Source: Lepisosteus oculatus (taxonomy: Eukaryota > Chordata > Actinopteri > Semionotiformes > Lepisosteidae). Taken from it: DNA of 64,000 nucleotides. Under the pieces are notes generated by a model that was not told where the DNA came from, ran no database searches, and worked only from the letters and a program-made list of their open reading frames with translations. Below are positions 25,601 to 34,170 of the stretch, one piece after another (the first letter of the stretch is position 1; every line of letters begins with the position of its first letter). The stretch is from contig NC_090703.1 in assembly GCF_040954835.1 (NCBI RefSeq), positions 10,101,001 through 10,165,000 on the forward strand, written 5' to 3'. Both the position numbers and the translations under genes were made by a program.

Positions 25601-28600
25601 AGACGCTCACACCCAAACAAGGCTCCATAGCCGAAACGTTGTGTTTTCTTTCTTCTCTTTTCAGCATGGAATAAACCTATTACTTGTTCATAAAAGAAGC
25701 TTGTCTACATAGAACAGAAGCTTCACCCGATGTTATCAAATAAAGCAGAGAAAAGGCGAGATCCTTTGTTCTCTGGGGAAAGCAGAGTGTCTGTCTACGA
25801 CTTGCCATAACCCAGTCTTACCTAAGACTTTTAAAATGCAACCCATTCCAACTATTCTATATTTAAATTAAAACATAATTAAAAACAGTACTAGACTCTT
25901 TAAGGTCATGGCTTGTAAATGTTCTTAAAAAATAAATGTAACAGATTTAAATTAGTGATTGCCAATGTGCTATAACAGAAGCAGAAGTCCTCCAATGCCG
26001 TTTTGTATGCAGACTCACTCGTTGTGTACTCAAGATCTCAGTGTTTTTAAACAGATGGGGAAAGTCTGCAACCTCCCCCAGCAATCTCACAGTCCCGGCC
26101 ATGACCTTCCACCCAACAGCACAGAAAGGTTAAGAGGATAAAGAACTTCCAGGTCAGGGGGGATTAGCAGGAAATTGAGTTCTGAACCAGGGATCATCAC
26201 CTTCCTTGGTAACTGTATCAGCTTCAACCCCGGTAGGCCCTGAAGCTCCCAGCTGTGGCTGCTACCCCAGACTTCCTGGACGCAGTACTCCTAACGTTAC
26301 CCCTCTGCTGTCACGCAGTCCTGCGCCCTCAAGAGCACCAGGTAGCCAACTCTGACCACGTGGCACCAAAGAATCTTCTTGGTTCGTCGCCAGACCGAGC
26401 TCCTGGCCAACACTGTCGTTGCTTCCAGAGCTTTTGTCACTAACGACTGGAAAGCATCTAAACAACCTGCAGCTGTGCAGTGCAAGGTCTGCCCAATACA
26501 AGAATAAATTCACACATGCCACTGACACAAGGCTGGCTCTATGATTTCACCTGTGGTCTAAGCGAAGACATTATCAAGCAAACCTATCCTTCAAGCAGGT
26601 ACAAAAAATCTGAAGTATTCTCTTATTGTAATTATAGTACTATAATCTTATTATAGCGCTGTTTTAAAATGAATACTAGAGTTTCAGAATTAAACTAAAA
26701 GCACAAGATATCTTATTACATCTATTAGAGTGGTTATACCTTAAGCACTGGATATCTCTGTATACCAAAGAACATTGCAATATCTGTATCAAGAGTACAG
26801 GAAATAATAGTAATGTGAAACTTGGGTGCTTTAGGGATCTCAGAAAATTAAAAAATTACAATCAAAGAAATTACCAAAAGTAATGGGCCATGAGCTGGAA
26901 ATCCCAATTCAGTTTGGAAAACAAAACATGCAGAAATAACAAAACACAATGTGTCTCTGCTTAACAGATCAACCAATCAAAAATTTACAGACGATCATTA
27001 TCTGGACGTCATTTTGGGAATGTGTGTCTTCGGTCTGAGAAATTACAGATAAACCAATGACACCCACAGCTGTACAGAACTTCACATTTGAAACTAAATA
27101 AATGAAAACGCGCCAAAACAGAACAGCAGTCCAGCTCTGCACATGAAGGCGGCGCCGCCGAGCGTACCTGCAGACACTGAAGCACAAGGCTCCGGCTGCC
27201 ATCGCGCCCAGCAGGCCGGCCAGCACGTTCACGCTGTAGGCTGGGGAGCCCAGGGGCAGCAGGTCCAGGGCCAGGCGAGACAGCAGGGTGAACACGGGGT
27301 ACCCGGGAGGGTGGGCCACCTGGAGGGGCAGAGGAGGACTCCCGTCAGGGCCGGGCACGCCGAGGAGCGCCGCAGCCCAGGCTCCGAAACCGCAATTTCA
27401 ACACGAGGCTGAGCGGGAAGGGGAAAAGAACAGGAGCAGAAGGAAACGGCCAGCCAGAGAAACAGGAGGAGGAGAGCGCTGTGGAAAGCTGAGATCCCGA
27501 AAGCAGGAGAGGAAAGACAGACTGGAGAGTGCTACTTAATTAAACGTCTGTACTCTTAATTAGGGTTCCTTATTGAAAGCTGCGTGTTTATTTCTAAAGG
27601 GGCGTCCCTAGTGAGAGAAAGGGCTGTGCTGCGCTCCTACAGAGCTACCCTAACTCCACGGAAGAGCTCACCCTGCCCCCCACAGCAGCACGAGGCGTCT
27701 CCTTCCAAGGGTGACCTGCCAGTCCAACACGCCCGGCGCTTCTCAGCGCCAGCTCCACACTGCTAACCTGCTGCAAGCCGACAGCGCTGCCTCTAGGGAC
27801 ACGCACAATCTGAGCAATTAGCCTAAGTCTCATAAAGACTGATAAGACAGAGTTATTAACGACAAACTCATCCCCATCGCTGATTAAGTCTCTTCAATCT
27901 TAGTCTGTGGGTCTCTGGGAGAATTGACTCAAATGAAGGCTGTGCACTTGACACCAGTTCAGCGTGCAAGCCTTCTGTCACCCTCCAGGAAAACTGAACC
28001 AGCTTTGTGGGAAAAGCGCGGGGAGAAGTTGAGGGTGGAGGGGCAGATGGGGCGAAGACACAGGTAGGCAGAACTGATCCGGGAGGCAGGGAGAAGCAAG
28101 CAGGAAAGAGCGTGAGAGGAAGAGAAGGGTGGAAGCAGCAGGCAGAGACCCAGGCGGAGAGAGCAGCAGCTGACGGAGCTGCGGACGAGCTGGCAGGGAG
28201 GAGACGGGCAGAGGCACCAGCCGCAGGAGAAAAAGGTGGCCGCAGAGGGAAGCAGGGAGGGGGGATGACAAGAGACGGGGACGGGGAGATGCAGAAGCAC
28301 AACAGCGCGCGGGAGGGCGAGGCACAGCAGAGGCCGACCAGCAGCAGGGCCGGGAGCAAGGCAGAGGGGCCGTGGTACCGCAGGAGGGCCGGGCAGAGGG
28401 CAGCGGATCGCCCAGGGTCGTGAAAAGGAGCTGGGTGCAGAGGTGCGAGCTACAGGCACCCGGCACAGAGCGGCGGGGCAGAGGACAGGCCGAGGGCAGC
28501 GGCGCCGCGGCAGCAGCTCGTGGCGAACAGGCGGGCCACACGGACTGCGGCACTAACGGCAGGATTACTGGCATAGTGACACCGACACAGCCTCCCTAAA

Positions 28601-31600
28601 AGGATCACAGCGGCGTAATAAACTTTATTAAATAATAAAACTTATTAGAACTGTTAACCCGATTTAGTTCATTCTTCGCGGCTTACACACACACAAAAAA
28701 AAGAGGGGGGTATAATAAGCCTTATACCGTACATAAGGCAAAGCCTACAAAAGCCATCGCCTTACCATTGACTTTAATTGGATTTAAAAAACGGGTTGCA
28801 AATTATAGCATTCTGCACTTCTAACTTGGTAAAATAAGTGTATAGAAAAAAAACCTGTAGCCTGAAAGTAAATTAATCTGCTTTCTGCCCATGCTTAATT
28901 AAACTTCCTTAATGCTTATAAGAGTTAATGAGTGAATTGATTAAACAATACGGCTAATGCTCACCCCCAGCTCACAGGCAGCAGTGATCAGCTCTCCTGT
29001 GGAAAAAATAGAGAGCGAAATTAATGTAAACCCAATAATTACTATTAAGAGATGAGTCCCCTCCAAAGTTTTCCCAATCCAAATACTTGCACTGGGGTTT
29101 TGCATTAATTTGCCTGGATCAAAACCTGCAAATCTTCCCAGCGTGACATTTCCTAAGCGGCACGCTTGTTCCCTTCATCTCTCCCCGCTCCCCCGACCCT
29201 CCTCCCAGCGCCCGCCTTCCCCTTGCGTGCCCCCTCCGCAGCTGGTCGCCCTCCCCGCCGCCAAACACACACACACCCACCCACCCACCACCGAGAGGCA
29301 ACAAAGCCCCTCTCTCCCCGCCTAGCAGTGTACCCCACCACGGCCCCGGCAGGCCTCCAGCCTCTCCCCGCGGCAGGAAGGACACAGGCGCCGAGAGATA
29401 CAGCGCTAAACACGCCGGGGCAAGGATAAGGCTCAGTAACCCAGGGGATAAGTCTGCAGTTTCTGCAGGGCTACAGCTCGGCAAGCCAACCCCCAGCTCT
29501 TTACCGTCTTCATTTCTCCATCCCTTTAACCTGCATCAAACATCATTCCTCGCTGAATTGGAGCCGCATGCTTAGTTTAAGCAGAGCCTCCCTTCCCCGT
29601 CTCCATGCTCAGATCCCCTAAGAAGCACTACACACTCTGATGCGCACAATATCTTGTCACTGCATTTAAAATACCCTCCATTTTAACACTAATAAGTGAA
29701 GAAAACTGCAGAAACGTTGCTGCTGGCAAGCACTGCCTCCCTGGTGCAGCATTTCAAACACTGAAGGGCCACAGATGCAGACACCCCTCATTAACTGTTT
29801 GAAACATTTAACTCAAACAGGCTGAAATGTCACTTAGCAGCAGCGTTCTGCCCTCTCCTGTTAACGACTTTTAAGATGGCATGAAAAAACCTGAATTTTT
29901 TTAAGTGTCTTTCTGCTTGACCTCTGATCCCCCCTAGAGCTAGGTCAACTGATCTTAGAGAAAGAAGGCACATTCGAACAGCACCAATTAATCACGTCCT
30001 TTCTACCTTGCAGACGTGCCTGCTCAAAACATCACGACAGGGCATCGACAGCTCTTCAGTCACTCTCTCTTTAATCGATTTCTCACCCAATCCTTTCCTT
30101 GGCATCTAAAAACAGTTTTACGTGTTACTAAGGACCATCTGCTGATGCACTAAGAAAGCAACTCATTCATGTGGCTAAACATGATGGAAATGATCTTTAA
30201 AAATCCAAAACCGGGGGTATCGCAGGAATGAGGAAATGTGGCAAAACGTGGAGTTTATGGGGAGGAAATCAGGAGCCAAGTATCTGTGTGATTCCAGGGC
30301 ACAGCAGACAGTCTGTTCATAATCCTGCCATTTCCACACTCTCATTCCTAGACAACAGCCTCACTGTGAGCTGCACTGAGCCACTCGGGGGCAAATCACA
30401 CCTAAAGAGATTAAAAATGTGAAATCGAGACCTGGAGAATTCAGAGGCGCACAAGACTGGCTCTATCAGAGCAGCATCCTTTACCATCCCTAAAGACTGT
30501 GAGATGGGCTGGATGGCGTTTCAAAGCCTCTCGCTCCAGTGCAACGGCGCTGCTCAGCTCCTACCAGGCAGTGCTTCAATACGGGCATTGTAGAAGGAGC
30601 AGTTCATCTGCATCCTGCCTGTGGGGAGGAAGCCAGCCCTTTCGCCAACATCTCCTACCAGGCCAAACCTCGGGGAAACTCACTGACAAGGGGCGCCAGC
30701 TGCTCCCTCAGTCCTCACCAACCTTTCTATCTGAAATCAGGTCTCATGTGCAGACTGTAACAGGGCCGCAGTGCTGTCGGTCTATATCCAGCCTGGAATT
30801 CTGTCTTTAGATGCACTGATGCTCGGGGGTTTGGAAGTCCCCACTTCTCCTCTCCAGATGAAACCCGGAAAAGTCCGTGCACGGCTCCAATTCATCATGA
30901 CAAAATAAGTCATTAGAAATGATCCACTGTGAGCAAAGTCATACAGATACGGGAGGCTGGTGCAGGATGAATCAACAACTAGCTTCGACCCGAACCCGGG
31001 TTCGAGTGCCATCAATTAATTAAATTAATTAACCCAAAAGCTGAAGCCACAGGGCTAACTACCACGCCATCCACTGCGAATTAATGAAAATGGCCTTAAT
31101 TTATGGGTCACCTCGACTTTGTACAATCAGTGGTTTAAAATCAAAAGCTTTATAATGAAGTAAAAATATCAGGTGCTTTAATGTAGTGTGGTGATAGGGG
31201 GGCACATGCACTGGATATGTTAAGAGCTCTGCAGCACCCCTGGGTGAACTGTCAGAGGGATTAGGCTTCTGGGGCTCCCACTGCACTGCTGTCCCTAATC
31301 ACTTTCCCTACACATGATCACATTTCCAATTCTAATTCTGACGGCGGGAGAATCCGCTGACTCTTCACAAGTGCGACATGTCTTCTGAATAATGAGTGTA
31401 TTAATTCACAACAGGCTCCGAGTGCTGCCCCTGTCACTTCATTGTCATTTTCACAACACTATCCCCCACAATAAAATATCTATTACCATAATCTTCACTT
31501 TTCTGTCACATGCATCTCCACTTTCGGCAAAGTTTCCTTCAGAGCGTCTCCGTAACACCTCTTGTATGCTAATCAAGGTTAAAATGCTGCATAAATGGCG

Positions 31601-34027
31601 TTAAGACACTAAGAAGATAACTGTGTTTTGCAAAATCTTGTTTGCATGTGCAATTCCTCCGTCATACGAGCACACCCACAGGAGCTGGGGCACAGGCCAC
31701 ATCCGAGATGAAGACAGAAAATGTTTTCAGATTACAATCCTGCTCCACTGGTCACAAATACAAATCCCCTACCGGCAACGAAGTGTCCACACAGTCAGCA
31801 GAAGGTTGCTCAGACCCTGATCCTGCACAGCCACTACATGGCCACTTTCAAGAGCACCCCCACAGCACCTTGGAAACGTGTCAGTGCTGGCCAGGAGAGA
31901 TCTATAATTGAGTCCATGCATTTATTACAGGTTTGGAAAATCACAAACAGATCACACACAGTCCCTCTCCAGGGCTAAGGCTGGCCAACACTGGTTCCAG
32001 TGCATCCGACGGCCAGCAAACAACCTATTGCTGCTTTCTGAAGGCCCAGAGACCTGTCCTGAGGATCACAGAGGCCTGGTCAGCCCCAGCGGGGCAGCAG
32101 TGAGACGGGGGAGCTGTGAGACCCACTGTCTTCCCTTGCCTGTCTTTAATCTCTGTCCACCTCAGACAGCTTTACTCCAGCCTGGCTTCTGGCACACTGC
32201 AGGCTTTGGGGATTAGTTTGTAAATTGAGGGCTTTCAAATTTGTTAAAGTGGCAGCAAATACCAGATTAGCGAAATCAGCGTTAACAGGTGTGAAGCAGT
32301 TTGCAGCCAGGTACAATATCCATCGCTGGCAACATATGTTAAATAAGTACAGGGATTTTTTTTTTTTAAAGACAGAAATCTGGCCAGTCTATTGCATCAG
32401 CAAATATACAATTCAACCAAAGCTGGGTTTGATATGGAAAAGCTTTTTTCTTTGTGTTGACTTAAAAAAAAAGAGAGTTTCTGTTTCAGGAAACCAAAAT
32501 AACTTTTAATTTGAAAACAGCAGATGCAAAACATAAGATGTTCACTATCCTTTTCATGGAAAAACACCCCTAAGCTCCTAACTCAGGATCCTCATCTTTG
32601 TGTAAATCTAGTGGTGACCCCAGAATCCTAATGCTGTACCTCTCCTGGCAACGTTCTGTAGGACAGTGCTTGGAAACAGGGGGCAATAGTCACAGACTCT
32701 CAACTCATCTGAACTTTTCACCGTCCATTATGAGGAAACCTAATTCCCGATGAGGGTCGTGACAACCTGAAGTCAACTCAAGACGCTTATCCCCCACCCC
32801 ACTAATTAACCTAGCGAGTCTGCCATCAGGAGGGGGGAGGACACTGGAGCACCTGGACTAATCCCTCCAAAACACAGTGGAGAACATGCAGACTCCCTAC
32901 AGAAGGTGCTCCAGTCTGGAACTGAACGTAAGTTATGAGTGCTGTGAGGCAACTGCGCAAACCAGCCCTCCACAGTGACAGCACCAACTGAAATCATTCC
33001 ACTCAAAACAATTCAAGAATAAAAGGTGCTGCAATGGACATTTCTGCACTGCAGGTTTCCATCTTGTTTGCTAGCAGGCTCTGGTAGCCCAGGACGTCCA
33101 ATTTAAGTGCTCTGACGAAAAAGCAGTGCACATGGAGATGAGCTACCTCGTAGCTAAACACCTACTTGTCAGCAACACTAACAGCACAGTTGCTATGGTT
33201 GAGTATCAAAACATGACTAAGTGCGTTTCAGTTCCTCTGTACCGTTTGAAGACCTTACGGGCTACACTAAAAGTAACGTCAAATTGAAGGGGAATTCATT
33301 TGAATTTACAAAGGGGCATGTTTATATAGATATAGGATCAAAACGAACGCTTGTTCCAGAAAAGAAATGAAAGAGGTGTTCACTTTCATTTTCACATCAA
33401 TCAAATGTTCGTATGAACTGAACTGTGAACGTCGGATTAACTCTGACTTCTGTTCCAATGAAATTCAGGGCCTTAACATATTAAAACGCGTTAAATTAAC
33501 CGGGACTATTCCACAGTCGAGTAGTAAACGACACGGTACACGTCGATCATCATGATGAAGCAGGTAACACCTGTGCCCCACTACTGTGTACAGAAACGAC
33601 ACACATTCACACGAGCTAAAACATTCAGCATATTTACGAAAGTAACTTTTCAACTCAAAGAAACCAGAAGCTTGCAATATATATAATTTGAAAGGGGTAA
33701 TTGTGGGTATGTTTCTATTGACTAAAACGCCATATCAGAGTGAAAGGAACGCAAGGGAGAGACGCCCGTTGCTCGGGGGACGAGGGTACAAGTCTATCTA
33801 CACAGTAGACAGGTATCAGGCTGCCGTTCAATCAATATTGAAGGTGAAACACGTCAAAGACAAAGCAGCGTTTATCCTCTCCGACTGCTACTCACTCTAC
33901 CTGAGTCTCCGCCCGGGACTGTCCGTTGCACTCTAGGCAGGTACACGGCCGCCACGCCGGCGGCTGTAGCGCCGCTCAGCAGCCAGCTACCCCAGGACAC
34001 CGGCCCGCCCGGCCGCGGTGCCGACAT
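4414..34027 (-). CDS. tmem260: tmem260, complete gene model (16 coding exons): ER protein O-mannosyltransferase
   Basis: Joined exons (transcript order): 34027-33901, 28996-28965, 27319-27168, 15065-14888, 14287-14174, 13840-13661, 13297-13257, 12625-12539, 11287-11179, 10827-10655, 9324-9153, 8570-8431, 5659-5483, 5169-5116, 4949-4859, 4668-4414. The sum is 2082 nt, 693 residues plus TGA; all introns are GT-AG and phases agree throughout. Recognised from recalled human TMEM260: GGDSGEL (39-45), HPPGYP (56-61), [18 protein letters not shown] in exon 4, [41 protein letters not shown]. About ten hydrophobic segments lie before residue ~400, then a soluble C-terminal domain. The family is DUF2723/GT117-type; human TMEM260 is known as an ER enzyme that O-mannosylates IPT domains of plexins and MET/RON receptors, and its loss causes a heart and kidney syndrome. 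Acidic residues D41 and E44 are present and likely catalytic (inference). There is no sign of decay. Confidence 0.96.
4859..4949 (-). CDS. tmem260: tmem260 exon 15 (residues 579-609)
   Basis: Acceptor GTGTTTCAG; donor TCT|GTGAGT. It encodes [14 protein letters not shown] and a Gly/Ser-rich turn before HLYELSYS, aligning with human MKTPFFIFNLAE...LYAQAYD. Confidence 0.94.
5116..5169 (-). CDS. tmem260: tmem260 exon 14 (residues 561-578)
   Basis: A 54-base exon: acceptor TGTCCGCAG, donor GCCAG|GTGAGG. It encodes [12 protein letters not shown], against human [13 protein letters not shown]. Phases are 2 in and 2 out. Confidence 0.94.
5483..5659 (-). CDS. tmem260: tmem260 exon 13 (residues 502-560)
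   Basis: Acceptor GATGTCCAG; donor AAGAG|GTAGGG. It encodes [30 protein letters not shown] and [11 protein letters not shown] is an N-glycosylation sequon also present in human (YNWTEEYG), consistent with a lumenal C-terminal domain. Confidence 0.95.
6001..6013 (-). promoter_or_regulatory. CTCF-like motif
   Basis: The minus strand reads GACCACCAGGTGGCA, close to the CTCF core CCACNAGGTGGCAG. It sits in intron 12 of tmem260. Motif match only. Confidence 0.4.
7276..7390 (+). repeat. dispersed repeat copy (same family as 25479-25690)
   Basis: Shares CTGAAGAAG...CAGCxTGGAATAAA...CCTGTTCCTTTGCAGCCT and CTGACGCAGCTCCC with the element at 25.5 kb, in the opposite orientation to that element's left copy. 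The middle portion has diverged. Confidence 0.6.
7486..7529. repeat. short inverted repeat, 18-base arms
   Basis: Arms 7486-7503 and 7512-7529 (TTGCGTGCCGAAAGAAAC type) match at 17 of 18 positions across an 8-base loop. It lies about 100 bases past the dispersed repeat and may belong to the same insertion. Confidence 0.8.
8431..8570 (-). CDS. tmem260: tmem260 exon 12 (residues 456-501)
   Basis: Acceptor GTCCTCCCAG; donor TCGCA|GTGAGT. It encodes [20 protein letters not shown], against human [20 protein letters not shown]. Confidence 0.95.
8655..9003 (-). repeat. 5S-type SINE family, 5'-truncated copy in tmem260 intron 11
   Basis: Closely matches 23390-23765 (shared blocks: GTGCAGCCCCACCTGGATGA, AGGAGGCCATGATTGGTAAG, CTACTCTTTTCGAGAAAC). 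The element's 3' end is at ~8655 and its 5S-like head is missing. It has a ~20-base internal deletion after CTGGATGATG. It fills most of intron 11, between exons 11 and 12. Confidence 0.9.
9153..9324 (-). CDS. tmem260: tmem260 exon 11 (residues 398-455)
   Basis: Acceptor CCTTCCAG; donor GAG|GTCAGT. It encodes [18 protein letters not shown] and [20 protein letters not shown], matching human in order. It begins the soluble C-terminal domain. Confidence 0.96.
9325..10654 (-). other. tmem260 intron 10
   Basis: Contains a short TG run (~9880-9902) and AT-rich unique sequence. No coding or RNA feature is seen. Confidence 0.6.
10655..10827 (-). CDS. tmem260: tmem260 exon 10 (residues 341-397)
   Basis: Acceptor TGTGTGCAG; donor TACAG|GTGAGC, phase 2. 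It encodes [19 protein letters not shown] (human [19 protein letters not shown]) and a second hydrophobic segment. These are the last membrane helices before the soluble C-terminal domain. Confidence 0.95.
11179..11287 (-). CDS. tmem260: tmem260 exon 9 (residues 304-340)
   Basis: Acceptor CTCTGCAG; donor GTG|GTAAGT. It encodes a membrane helix and [20 protein letters not shown], nearly identical to human [18 protein letters not shown]. Confidence 0.96.
11288..12538 (-). other. tmem260 intron 8
   Basis: Contains a short GCGCGCACACGCGTGC alternating stretch near 11640 and C-rich sequence at 11860-12010. Nothing else is recognised. Confidence 0.6.
12539..12625 (-). CDS. tmem260: tmem260 exon 8 (residues 275-303)
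   Basis: Acceptor GCTGTTGCAG; donor GACAG|GTAAGA. It encodes [10 protein letters not shown] and then a hydrophobic stretch ([14 protein letters not shown]). Similarity to human is weak here, but position, phase and hydrophobic pattern agree. Confidence 0.88.
12626..13256 (-). repeat. tmem260 intron 7 with degenerate TTAGGG-like tract (~13065-13140)
   Basis: The + strand at 13070-13135 reads as irregular GGTTAGGGTTGG, TTAGGATTGGGGTTGGGATTGG and GGGTTAGG units. This resembles degenerated telomere-type or TTGGGG-type repeat. The rest of the intron is ordinary AT-rich sequence. Confidence 0.6.
13257..13297 (-). CDS. tmem260: tmem260 exon 7, 41-base micro-exon (residues 262-274)
   Basis: It was found by requiring phase 0 entry and phase 2 exit between exons 6 and 8. 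Acceptor CAACAG, donor TTAGA|GTGAGT. It encodes [13 protein letters not shown], aligning with human AKSEIGSSMSEIL. It is short and poorly conserved after AKxE, so this is one of the less certain exons, although both splice sites are good. Confidence 0.85.
13298..13660 (-). other. tmem260 intron 6
   Basis: Unique-looking sequence; nothing recognised. Confidence 0.5.
13661..13840 (-). CDS. tmem260: tmem260 exon 6 (residues 202-261)
   Basis: Acceptor CTCTTGTAG; donor CTG|GTAATC. It encodes a membrane segment, then [20 protein letters not shown] and EYGTFSL, all matching human TMEM260 in order. The conserved RWxWGDQTTL loop is probably lumenal (inference). Confidence 0.95.
13841..14887 (-). other. 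tmem260 introns 4 and 5 (split by exon 5)
   Basis: Apart from exon 5 (14287-14174), only a short CA run at 14290-14310, directly upstream of the exon 5 acceptor, stands out. Confidence 0.5.
14174..14287 (-). CDS. tmem260: tmem260 exon 5 (residues 164-201)
   Basis: Acceptor TTTCAG, donor CAG|GTGAGC, phase 0 on both sides. It encodes [20 protein letters not shown], matching human GAFCCGLSLCNQHT, then a membrane helix. Confidence 0.95.
14888..15065 (-). CDS. tmem260: tmem260 exon 4 (residues 104-163)
   Basis: Acceptor CTGTTCCCAG; donor AAG|GTATCC. It encodes [20 protein letters not shown], nearly identical to the human segment, within a pair of hydrophobic helices. The upstream intron is by far the largest of the gene (12.1 kb). 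Confidence 0.96.
15836..15960. repeat. polypurine tract with 10-base G run
   Basis: The + strand is nearly all A/G, with GAGAGGGAGAGAGAGA at the start and a poly-G run at ~15909-15918. On the transcript strand this is polypyrimidine. Confidence 0.85.
17912..17927 (+). promoter_or_regulatory. CTCF-like motif
   Basis: Reads CCAGCAGGAGGCGCTG, one base from the strong form CCAGCAGGGGGCGCTG. It is in intron 3 of tmem260, in the opposite orientation to the sites at 6001 and 23829. Confidence 0.4.
22890..22985 (-). repeat. tRNA-like SINE head fragment
   Basis: The minus strand reads TAGTGGTCTGTCAGCGCTGC followed by a B-box-like GGGTTCAGGTCC about 25 bases later, the layout of a tRNA-derived SINE promoter. 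No mature tRNA fold or intact A box is evident. Confidence 0.4.
23151..23380 (+). repeat. tRNA-derived SINE (V-SINE/HE1-like), degenerate
   Basis: Head: GTTTAGCGCTGCTGCCCCACAGCTCTGGGTCC. Tail: CTGTCCCATCTAGAGCACATCCTGCCCTGCGCCC, a diverged form of the common fish SINE tail. It abuts the AAT tail of the next element. Confidence 0.7.
23380..23984 (-). repeat. full-length 5S-rRNA-derived SINE (SINE3-like)
   Basis: On the minus strand the first ~115 bases (23984-23870) resemble 5S rRNA: GCAGCCATATCACCCTG, GAAGCTA, GAGCCTGGTCAGTACCTGGA and GGGAGACCTCCTGGG, covering the internal promoter. A ~490-base body follows, then a TTA repeat tail at ~23410-23385 (AAT on the + strand). 5S-headed SINEs form the SINE3 class in fish. 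Three truncated relatives are at 8655, 45835 and 62545. Confidence 0.88.
23829..23845 (-). promoter_or_regulatory. CTCF-like motif inside the 5S-type SINE
   Basis: The minus strand reads GCCAGCAGGGGGCGCTCAC, a near-perfect CTCF core. It lies within the SINE body, so full-length copies could carry it elsewhere (inference). Confidence 0.45.
23984..24254. repeat. large inverted repeat, ~90-base arms, abutting the SINE 5' end
   Basis: Left arm 23984-24072 and right arm 24165-24254 are reverse complements with few mismatches (shared CACTCAACTTGCTGTCCATA and AAGGACAGGTAAACCAGGCC). The ~92-base spacer is unique. The left arm begins exactly where the 5S-like head of the SINE starts. Confidence 0.88.
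25479..25690. repeat. palindromic dispersed element, 69-base arms
   Basis: Arms 25519-25587 and 25621-25689 are reverse complements at about 90 percent (TAATAGGTTTATTCCATGCT versus its complement). The 33-base spacer contains a further palindrome GGTGTGAG-ACG-CTCACACC, so the whole can fold into one long hairpin. The left copy extends to ~25479; a diverged relative lies at 7276-7390. Confidence 0.88.
27168..27319 (-). CDS. tmem260: tmem260 exon 3 (residues 54-103)
   Basis: Acceptor CCCCTCCAG; donor TGCAG|GTACGC, phase 2. It encodes [10 protein letters not shown] followed by a membrane segment ([17 protein letters not shown]...). HPPGYP is the signature of this transferase family. Confidence 0.95.
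27320..28964 (-). other. tmem260 intron 2 with G+A-rich domain (~28000-28560)
   Basis: About 560 bases with strong purine excess on the + strand and many GGGAGG, GCAGAGG and GACGGG words. Several long ORFs here on both strands are composition artefacts. The rest is unremarkable, turning AT-rich before exon 2. Confidence 0.7.
28965..28996 (-). CDS. tmem260: tmem260 exon 2, 32-base micro-exon (residues 43-53)
   Basis: Acceptor TTTCCACAG, then GA-GAG-CTG, then donor GGG|GTGAGC. It completes glycine 43 and encodes [10 protein letters not shown], matching human ELITAAHELG. It is too short for simple ORF finding, but the phase fits both neighbours exactly. It carries E44 of the GGDSGEL motif, so skipping would remove part of the likely active site and shift the frame (32 is not a multiple of 3). 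Confidence 0.93.
30960..31085 (-). repeat. tRNA-derived SINE fragment
   Basis: The minus strand reads GATGGCGTGGTAGTTAGCCC (A-box-like), then a TTAATTAATTTAATTAATTG insertion-like stretch, then CCCGGGTTCGGGTCG (B-box-like). The spacing is too long and the stem too poor for a functional tRNA. Confidence 0.5.
32800..32965 (-). repeat. V-SINE/HE1-like SINE fragment
   Basis: The minus strand carries CAGTTGCCTCACAGCACT, CCAGACTGGAGCACCTTCTG, GAGTCTGCATGTTCTCC and CTAGGTTAATTAGTGGG in the order of the common fish SINE body. Confidence 0.75.
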
Positions 34028-34170
34028 GTCGCTGGAGCCCGCTGAGACGTGTTACCGCCGGGCTGGTATATATGACTACAGACTGTCCGGTCTTTAAACC
34101 GCAGGGAACAGATCGCATAACCCCGCTGACCGCTCCGATAAACAGCCGCTGCGTTTTCCGGAATCAGGTA
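33750..34170 (-). promoter_or_regulatory. tmem260: tmem260 CpG-rich promoter and 5' region
   Basis: CpG density rises sharply around exon 1, inside a generally AT-rich background. An ETS-type CCGGAA core lies at 34158-34163, about 130 bases upstream of the ATG. No TATA box is clearly placed for minus-strand initiation, as expected for a housekeeping-type promoter. The transcription start cannot be fixed from sequence alone. Confidence 0.55.
33901..34027 (-). CDS. tmem260: tmem260 exon 1 (start codon, residues 1-42)
   Basis: ATG is at 34027-34025 with G at -3. An in-frame TAA lies 27 bases upstream (34054-34052), so this is the first possible start in this exon. It encodes a short N-terminus, a hydrophobic helix at about residues 14-30, and the start of the conserved GGDSGEL motif. 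The exon ends TCA-G before donor GTAGAG, phase 1. Confidence 0.93.

Larger units (their letters stand above)
15066..27167 (-). other. tmem260 intron 3 (12.1 kb), repeat-rich
   Basis: The largest intron of the gene. Contents: polypurine/poly-G tract (15836-15960), pyrimidine tracts near 16500 and 16850, CTCF-like motif (17912-17927), tRNA-SINE fragments (~22890-22985 and 23151-23380), a full-length 5S-type SINE (23380-23984) with an inverted-repeat flank, a hairpin repeat (25479-25690), and otherwise AT-rich unique sequence. Confidence 0.7.
28997..33900 (-). other. tmem260 intron 1 (4.9 kb)
   Basis: C-rich at 29180-29400 with a short CA run near 29268; otherwise AT-rich. It contains two minus-oriented tRNA-SINE fragments at ~30960-31085 and 32800-32965. 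No further exon is seen. Confidence 0.6.

Noticed and set aside
27868..28574. Overlapping long ORFs on both strands (up to 198 codons)
   Set aside because: They arise from G+A-rich intron composition; no domain, no start context, and they lie inside tmem260 intron 2.
30960..31085. Possible functional tRNA gene (GGGTTCG box)
   Set aside because: The A to B box spacing is broken by a TTAATTAA-rich insert and no acceptor stem pairs; it fits a SINE fragment.
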